Below, piece after piece: positions 58,296-64,000 of a DNA stretch of 64,000 nucleotides. How positions within the stretch are numbered: position 1 is the first letter of the stretch; each line of letters starts with the position of its first letter. Position numbers and translations under genes: made by a program. Source of the DNA: Colwellia sp. (GTDB lineage Bacteria > Pseudomonadota > Gammaproteobacteria > Enterobacterales > Alteromonadaceae); the NCBI GenBank assembly GCA_013215385.1, contig JABSOY010000011.1, forward strand, positions 124,001 to 188,000, in the 5' to 3' direction. Under the pieces are notes generated by a model, which worked only from the letters and a program-made list of their open reading frames with translations, had not been told where the DNA came from and did no database searches.

Positions 58296-60618
58296 CTTTA
58301 AATCATTACAAAATCGTATATTAATACGATTTATATTTTTATTGATGATCACTATATCGATTATACTATTTGTTACTTTAGAGCAAACTTATCGACATTC
58401 TGAAAGCCAAATAAACAAACAATTTACGACTGCTCAATTAGTATTCTCTGATAAATTAAGTCATCACAGTAGAGCGCTATATCGTGGTATATCGCCCATT
58501 AGTAAAGACTTCACTTTAAAACAGTTAATTAATGACGCAGAAAGCGATCCAGAGTCTTTATTAAGTGCAATGAACAATCAACAGCGGCGTATAAAAACCG
58601 ATTTTTCAGCGCTACTCTCAAATGATGCTAAAACTATAGTGAGTAACATATCCTCTTCTTTAACGACTTGGCCTGTTGAAAAAATCAGGCAATCAGGGGT
58701 TAATATTCTCGTCTTAAATAATATACCTTATCTTGTTAGAGCGGTGCCAATTAGGTTAATTGAATCTTCATCTAAAATTAAGGCATGGTTGGTCATGGGA
58801 ATAAAAATCAAAAAATTGATTAGCGATGACTTAAAAAATATATTAGGTTTCGATGTGACCTTAGTGTTAAATGATACGGTTGAAGTATCGACTTACCCGG
58901 CATTAAATGGGCAAGATAAAAAGCTAGCTTCTCAACTATTTATTAATGAAATTCCAAGCGCTGACAGAGACAATATCAGTTTCCAAGGTAAGTCTTTAGC
59001 ACTCTATCAGTTTGTCATAAATGAAAGTGAAAATGAAAAACTTAGCGCTATTTTTACTATCGACAAAGATCTCGCTTTTATCAACTTTACCGATTTGGCA
59101 TCGCAACTCATTTTCGTTATTGGCATTATTATATTGCTCACCGTTTTTCTGTCATTTCGGTTTTCAATTTCTATTGCGACACCATTGAAAAACTTAGTCA
59201 ATATTGCTCATAAAATTCAGTATGGAAATTACGCCGAAATTACCCATGACGCACGTGTTTCAGAAGTTAATAAACTTTCTTTTGCACTTTCCAATATGCA
59301 AAGTGCTATTCAACAACGAGAAAAAGAAAATCACCAACTTGCTTTTTATAGCGTCTTAACCGGACTTCCTAATCGAAATCATTTTCTTCGCACCATGAAT
59401 GAACTCATTGCCGATGCCACTCTGCAATTTGCCGTCATCCTAATGGATATAGATCGTTTTAAAGAAGTTAACGATACTTTAGGTCATGAGTATGGCGATA
59501 AAGTGTTACAAGCGATAGCTACCAGACTTGAGAAAAGTTTAGTGCGAGGCGCCTACGTTGCTTACTTAGAGGGTGATGAGTTTGCGATGCTAATACCTTG
59601 TCAAAAGTCAGTGGAAATTGAGCTTTTAGTGGCGCCTGTTATTAACGTTTTCGAGCAGTTTTTTGAAATTAATAACATACAGTTAGATGTATCAGCCAGC
59701 ATGGGGATAGCAATGTACCCAGAAGACGCTGTTAAGGCCGATGGCTTAATGCAATTTGCCGATATCGCTTTATATGTTTGTAAAGACAAACATAATAGCT
59801 ATGAACTTTATAATCAGAAGTTAAATACTCATTCGATATTACGATTGAATTTAATGTCAGAGTTACGCGGCTCACTCGATAATGGTCATTTACAGTTGCA
59901 TTATCAGCCACAAATAGACATTGCGACCAATCAAGTTAAAAGCATTGAATGTTTAGTACGTTGGCAGCATCCTGAGCATGGCTTTATTTATCCTGATGAC
60001 TTTATTCCGTTAGCAGAGCAAACAGGTAATATTCGCTACTTGACCAAATGGGCTATCGAAGAAGCCTTAAAGCAATATAATAAATTGAAAGAAAATGGTT
60101 TTCATATCCATATGGCAGTCAATATATCTGCTATTGATCTAACAGACTCTGACCTGGTAGATTTCGTTAAAGTAGCCCTTAACAAACATAATGTCGTGCC
60201 GAATATGCTGATGTTGGAAGTTACAGAAAGTGCCATCATGTCTGATCCTGAAAAAGCGATAACCGTTTTGAATCAGCTAAAAGAGATGGGAGTGCAACTC
60301 TCTATCGATGATTTTGGTACCGGTTACTCTTCAATGGAACAATTAAAACGAACACCCGTAAATGAACTAAAAATTGATAAATCCTTTGTTCTTGAACTAA
60401 TATCTAGTAATGAAGATGCCATTATTGTTAAGTCGATCACCGACTTAGCGCATAACTTAGGTTTAAGTGTTGTGGCTGAAGGGGTTGAAAATAAACAAAG
60501 CCTCGAAATTTTACATAAAATAGGGGTTGAAACCGCACAAGGTTATTTCATTAGTAAAGCTATTCATGCAGATGACTTTTTACCTTGGTTAGTTAATTAT
60601 GAAAAAAACAATGCTTAG
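58285..60618 (+). CDS. Membrane GGDEF/EAL protein with degenerate GGDEF
   Basis: 777 residues. N-terminal helix (RILIRFIFLLMITISIILFV), a periplasmic sensor region, a second helix (LIFVIGIIILLTVFLSF), HAMP, then GGDEF and EAL. The cyclase motif is YLEGDEF, with Glu for the first Gly, and the RxxD inhibitory site is absent, so cyclase activity is doubtful. The EAL part has ECLVRWQ, EVTESAIM, DDFGTGYSS, KIDKSFV and VVAEGVEN, so phosphodiesterase activity is likely. It overlaps the cupredoxin gene at its start and the barrel gene at its end. Confidence 0.93.
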   Translation: MSINFKSLQNRILIRFIFLLMITISIILFVTLEQTYRHSESQINKQFTTAQLVFSDKLSHHSRALYRGISPISKDFTLKQLINDAESDPESLLSAMNNQQRRIKTDFSALLSNDAKTIVSNISSSLTTWPVEKIRQSGVNILVLNNIPYLVRAVPIRLIESSSKIKAWLVMGIKIKKLISDDLKNILGFDVTLVLNDTVEVSTYPALNGQDKKLASQLFINEIPSADRDNISFQGKSLALYQFVINESENEKLSAIFTIDKDLAFINFTDLASQLIFVIGIIILLTVFLSFRFSISIATPLKNLVNIAHKIQYGNYAEITHDARVSEVNKLSFALSNMQSAIQQREKENHQLAFYSVLTGLPNRNHFLRTMNELIADATLQFAVILMDIDRFKEVNDTLGHEYGDKVLQAIATRLEKSLVRGAYVAYLEGDEFAMLIPCQKSVEIELLVAPVINVFEQFFEINNIQLDVSASMGIAMYPEDAVKADGLMQFADIALYVCKDKHNSYELYNQKLNTHSILRLNLMSELRGSLDNGHLQLHYQPQIDIATNQVKSIECLVRWQHPEHGFIYPDDFIPLAEQTGNIRYLTKWAIEEALKQYNKLKENGFHIHMAVNISAIDLTDSDLVDFVKVALNKHNVVPNMLMLEVTESAIMSDPEKAITVLNQLKEMGVQLSIDDFGTGYSSMEQLKRTPVNELKIDKSFVLELISSNEDAIIVKSITDLAHNLGLSVVAEGVENKQSLEILHKIGVETAQGYFISKAIHADDFLPWLVNYEKNNA

Positions 60619-61852
60619 TCAACGATTTATAAATATATTTGTCATACTTTTGCTCTTAAGTTGTTCATCGAATGCGCGAGAAATAGAGATCAAAGGCTTA
60701 ATTGAAGCGGGCTATGTTAAAGCTGATTATGACCAGCCATGGTTAAATAGTTGGATGGACGAGGGCGTTGGTATATTACGCTTTAACGACGACGATAAGT
60801 TCATGTTAACGCAAGGTGTGATAGAAGTCAGCGGTGACTTAATTTCCGATATTAGTTTCGATCTTGTCGGTAATTATACTCCAGACGGTGAAAAAAACAT
60901 TGGCTTAACAGAAGCTTATTTGACTTACTCGCCATTGAATAAAGGCTTACGACATAAAGTAAAGTTTGGCATGTTTTATCCGCAAATGTCTCTCGAAAAT
61001 GTGGCTACTGGCTGGACTAGTCCGTATACATACAGCTTTTCAGCAATAAATTCTTGGATTGCTGAAGAGCAAAGAACCCTTGGTGCACAATGGTCAATAA
61101 CACGTAGCGGCAGACAACATAACAGTCCTCATAGTTTTACTGCCTTAGCTTCTATATTTAAAGCGAATGACGGCTTAGGAAGCTTATTAGTTTGGCGTGG
61201 CTGGGCTCAGCATAATAAACAAACCCTCTATAATGAAAAAGTTTCGTTTGCCAATTATTTTAGTTTACAAGAACAACCGATAGATACGCCAAACGCTGTT
61301 GAACCTTTCATAGAAACAGATGGTGATTGGGGATACTACCTAGGTGCTCATTGGCGTTATTTAAAACAAACTGATGTGCGAGTTTATTATTATGATAATA
61401 AAGGTGATCCGTTCGCGATTGAAAAAAACAAACAATATGCATGGAAAACTCGATACTATTCCGTTTCAATACAGCATAAATTTTCAAAAAAGTTTCGGGT
61501 GTTGGCCCAATGGTTAGCAGGGGATACTGGCATGGGCAGCCAAGAAAATGGCGTGTTTACCGATATTTCTTCATGGTATGTGATGTTAAGTTATAAACTA
61601 GCGGCTCATAGGTTTTCACTACGACACGACCAATTTAAAGTAAAAGATACCGATATAAATAAATATGATCCTAATGACAGTAATGGCGACAGCTTTACTT
61701 TAGCTTGGCGTTATAATCTTGATAACAACTGGAATGTCGGCGCTGAGTTCATTAAATCTACTTCTTATAATGAAAATAGAACCTTATGGAAAAATTGGGC
61801 GCCGGAGCATACTCAAAAACAATACATGGCAATCGTACAATATAGATTTTAA
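60599..61852 (+). CDS. Outer-membrane beta-barrel (porin-like) protein
   Basis: 417 residues. The start overlaps the GGDEF/EAL gene by 20 bp. Signal peptide ends near CSSNA. The rest alternates beta strands (for example HKVKFGMFYPQMSLENV, YYSVSIQHKFSKKFRVLAQW) and ends MAIVQYRF, the C-terminal aromatic signature of a barrel. The family resembles phosphate-selective porin-like proteins. It may be the export or uptake partner of the sensing pair. Confidence 0.85.
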   Translation: MKKTMLSQRFINIFVILLLLSCSSNAREIEIKGLIEAGYVKADYDQPWLNSWMDEGVGILRFNDDDKFMLTQGVIEVSGDLISDISFDLVGNYTPDGEKNIGLTEAYLTYSPLNKGLRHKVKFGMFYPQMSLENVATGWTSPYTYSFSAINSWIAEEQRTLGAQWSITRSGRQHNSPHSFTALASIFKANDGLGSLLVWRGWAQHNKQTLYNEKVSFANYFSLQEQPIDTPNAVEPFIETDGDWGYYLGAHWRYLKQTDVRVYYYDNKGDPFAIEKNKQYAWKTRYYSVSIQHKFSKKFRVLAQWLAGDTGMGSQENGVFTDISSWYVMLSYKLAAHRFSLRHDQFKVKDTDINKYDPNDSNGDSFTLAWRYNLDNNWNVGAEFIKSTSYNENRTLWKNWAPEHTQKQYMAIVQYRF

Positions 61853-62046
61853 TTGTGCACAGCGCTTTATCCATCATTGTTACCAAAGGTTACTCTACGA
61901 CCGTTTTATCTTTTCACACAAACCCTTGGCTGCACTAAAATTCTGCTTACTAAAAGGCTATTAATTCACTTTAGAAGTGAATTTAAGTTAATTAAATAGA
62001 AAAGCTGCCGATATAATAAATATCAGCACTTAATTAAGGTATTCAG

Positions 62047-62205
62047 ATGAAAGCTAACTTAGAAGTAAATGCAATCAAATTAGCCCAAAAGTACATGGAT
62101 ACAGAAGTTGCTCAGCAATGCATGAAATTTAATAAAGAAATGTTAAGAAAGTTAAACGAGCAAGCATTAAATAGAGCATTTCAGCTTGATAGATCTCGGA
62201 CATAA
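62047..62205 (+). CDS. Small 52-residue protein, uncharacterised
   Basis: Begins MKANLEVNAIKLAQKYMDTE and ends ALNRAFQLDRSRT; helical, mixed charge. AAGG lies 7 bases before the ATG. No family known. It is short but has a good site and a coding-like pattern. Confidence 0.5.
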   Translation: MKANLEVNAIKLAQKYMDTEVAQQCMKFNKEMLRKLNEQALNRAFQLDRSRT

Positions 62206-62966
62206 AGTAGTGGCAGTTGCTTACTCATTTCGTTATAACCTGTGCCTTTCCCAATGACGAACAACTACTCTCTAGCAAAAAGTTAGATATTACTTTCTTG
62301 GTAAGTCAGCTGATGGTTAAAAGATAATATGCTTGAAATAATCTAAACGATCAAGATAACGAAATTAGAAATGATAAGTAGCTCAACTAACACTACAGTG
62401 CTAATAATATCTTGATTAGAGCAAGAATGAATCAACCGATAAAAACAAGGAAAAAAGTATTGTTCCTCATTGCCGTTATTTAAGCTATTTCTGTGATAGG
62501 AATAGGCTATTTACTGGTATCGTTTACCCCACCCGAACATGCCATTTACCTCAGCAGAGGATCAGTAATTTTTCGCATATGAGTGCTCTTAATGCGCCGA
62601 GCAACCTTCACTACGGCATTCATGCTAACTATAGAATATGCGATGAAAATCCTAAATCTCGCCTTGGTGCTGCTTGTGCTCGCAGCACTAAGCTCTGGTA
62701 CTGTGCATTTGGCTATAAAGAAGCAGGTAAGTTTCATGCACGGCTGACTTATAATCCATGGTTTAGTGAAATAAGCTCTGTTATCAACATAGATTACTTA
62801 CCTCGTTAGTTAGCCGAACTTCCTTATTAAGCTTTCATCATCATTTTTCGGTCATCACTGTAGAAGATAATTTCAGTTCAAAGCTATAAATTAGTGGCCA
62901 AGTTCACTAAGCCAAAATACCTAGACTTTAACGATAACTCTTTGATTAACTAACATGTCTGCTAAT
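62206..62966. other. 761-bp region with decayed coding DNA
   Basis: Holds the interrupted frame at 62427-62582 and an open frame at 62579-62809 of doubtful value. Nested short frames on both strands, none with a strong ribosome site. It looks like eroded accessory DNA. Confidence 0.45.
62427..62582 (+). pseudogene. Interrupted membrane-protein ORF
   Basis: MNQPIKTRKKVLFLIAVI, then TAA at 62481, then in the same frame AISVIGIGYLLVSFTPPEHA and so on to TGA at 62580-62582. A single membrane helix runs across the stop. AGAG precedes the ATG. It reads as the start of a bitopic membrane protein cut by a nonsense mutation. Confidence 0.35.
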
Positions 62967-63671
62967 TTAAAAGCGATAGGTAACATAAGCACCGGCGACA
63001 CGATCAAAACTATTATCTAGTTTATAACCATTTTCTTGTGCATCGAAGCTTGAATAGCCCGTAAACATACCCAAATCGATATTTTTGCTATAAGCATAAT
63101 TAATACCAAGACTGACTTCATGTGCTTCGCTTTGGTTAAAGTCTTTTAAGTCACGGTAAGTGTAACTAGCCGTAGCCGTCCAGTCTTTTGCGACATTAGC
63201 TTGTACACCAATAGAGTACCGGTATTCATCTTTATTCTTCAGTTTCTCTTCATCCCACTTTACATAACCTAAAGAGAAAATCATTGCGATGTCTTTATTA
63301 AATACATATTTACCATTTAAGTCGGTACCATAAGCAACAGAATCCCCATTAATGGCTGATTCTTGATATCCCCTAACACCTAAACCGACGGCTAATTCAA
63401 GACCTGTTTTATTATCAGGACGGGCTAATATTCGATAACTAACGCCACCTAGACCAAGCGTTAAATCATCAGTTAAACCATAACCGACATTTAAATTAAG
63501 CTCGCCACGGCTGTCATTTTCTTCCTCTACCCACATTAATGATCCACTGACTGCCATAGTGCCGTCTGCTAATGTTAATGGTCTCAATATTGGGTTTTCA
63601 GGATATTCAGTTTCTGCAAAAACAGTAGATGAGGCTAAAAGTAGTGCCATACTAATAAGTGATTTTTTCAT
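62967..63671 (-). CDS. Outer-membrane beta-barrel protein
   Basis: 234 residues with a signal peptide ending in SSTVFA. The body has repeated strand patterns (LNLNVGYGLTDDLTLGLGGV, VSLGINYAYSKNIDLGMFTG) and ends GAYVTYRF. Eight to ten strands are likely. Function unknown. The promoter should lie within 63672-63800. Confidence 0.85.
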   Translation of the reverse strand: MKKSLISMALLLASSTVFAETEYPENPILRPLTLADGTMAVSGSLMWVEEENDSRGELNLNVGYGLTDDLTLGLGGVSYRILARPDNKTGLELAVGLGVRGYQESAINGDSVAYGTDLNGKYVFNKDIAMIFSLGYVKWDEEKLKNKDEYRYSIGVQANVAKDWTATASYTYRDLKDFNQSEAHEVSLGINYAYSKNIDLGMFTGYSSFDAQENGYKLDNSFDRVAGAYVTYRF

Positions 63672-64000
63672 AATAGATATTCCCTAAATTGTGTGTGTTA
63701 TGTTTTGTAATTTATGGGTACATCATAAAAACTTATCGTGTTCGCTTCCTTATGCTTTTTGTCGATGAAATGTCTAACTTGTGTGACAAATTGTAAGAAA
63801 AGGGGATATGGGGTTGGAGTTTGATTATTTATTTGGCATGGCATAGTAAAAAACCAAAACAATTAAATTTAAGCAAAATAAGGTTGAATTAAGCTCAGTT
63901 CCCATTTTACTATATGGTCACTTTTTATGGTGGTTTATCATCAGCAAATACGTAATATTTAGCCAGAAATGGAATTTTGGGCTTAGATGGACAACACTCT
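63672..64000. other. 329-bp end region without a gene
   Basis: AT-rich. It holds the upstream region of the barrel gene; no gene, repeat or hairpin supported. A gene starting outside the window could enter near 64000, but none is visible. Confidence 0.5.

Noticed and set aside
62579-62809. 76-residue open frame (MSALNAPSNLHYG...)
   Set aside because: No ribosome site, overlaps other frames in both directions, composition is not protein-like; more likely relic DNA.

Overview
The window reads as chromosome of a cold-water marine gammaproteobacterium of the Colwellia/Thalassotalea type (order Alteromonadales). The grounds are AT-rich DNA, fadIJ, prmB-aroC and smrB-sixA orthologues of Alteromonadales style, many c-di-GMP and sensory proteins, a secreted GH19 chitinase, and several signal-peptide proteins with C-terminal beta-barrel signatures ending in Tyr-Arg-Phe. 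This placement is inferred from protein resemblance, not from a marker gene; there is no rRNA or tRNA gene here.

Layout. 1-5008 (minus): a Bat/MoxR operon (MoxR ATPase, DUF58, DUF4381, BatA-like VWA, BatB-like VWA+TPR cut by the window edge). 5191-8836 (plus): FadR-like operator, fadI, fadJ and terminator. 9259-14403 (minus): a 1530-residue propeller/PAS/GGDEF/EAL membrane sensor, a strong terminator, then two tiny translationally coupled genes, one a secreted 86-residue protein with four GRKGIRI repeats. 14686-24697: M16 peptidase, sixA, smrB, prmB, aroC, MFS transporter, solute-binding protein and amidase. 24940-30271 (minus): a four-repeat coiled protein and a molybdenum hydroxylase operon (2Fe-2S subunit, Tat-exported Mo subunit, XdhC, MocA-like). 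30819-34175: a secreted redoxin, then four minus-strand genes, a solo J-domain protein and three unrecognised acidic proteins. 34522-36618: a decayed SOS umuDC operon with a LexA box, truncated umuD, an inserted secreted-protein gene, iterons, a perfect palindrome, and a RAYT-transposase/umuC chimera. 36739-44704: DnaQ-like exonuclease, M14 carboxypeptidase, DUF938, DUF482, a second peptide deformylase and the chitinase. 45131-48727: an unknown protein and a CheY/CheC/hybrid-kinase module. 49114-57385: small proteins, LysR and TetR regulators with divergent partners, solute-binding protein, NTF2-like, cupin and orphan kinase. 57633-61852: an overlapping cupredoxin / GGDEF-EAL / outer-membrane barrel operon. 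62047-63671: a small ORF, decayed DNA and an outer-membrane protein.

How the genes work together. Core metabolism (fatty-acid beta-oxidation, the chorismate step, ribosomal-protein methylation) sits beside accessory sensing modules. The best candidates for undescribed biology are the GRKGIRI repeat peptide with its coupled 34-residue partner, the J-domain cluster, and the cupredoxin/c-di-GMP/porin operon. The umuDC relic is a clear record of mobile-element erosion. Everything here was read by eye; similarity statements rest on remembered family motifs, not searches.
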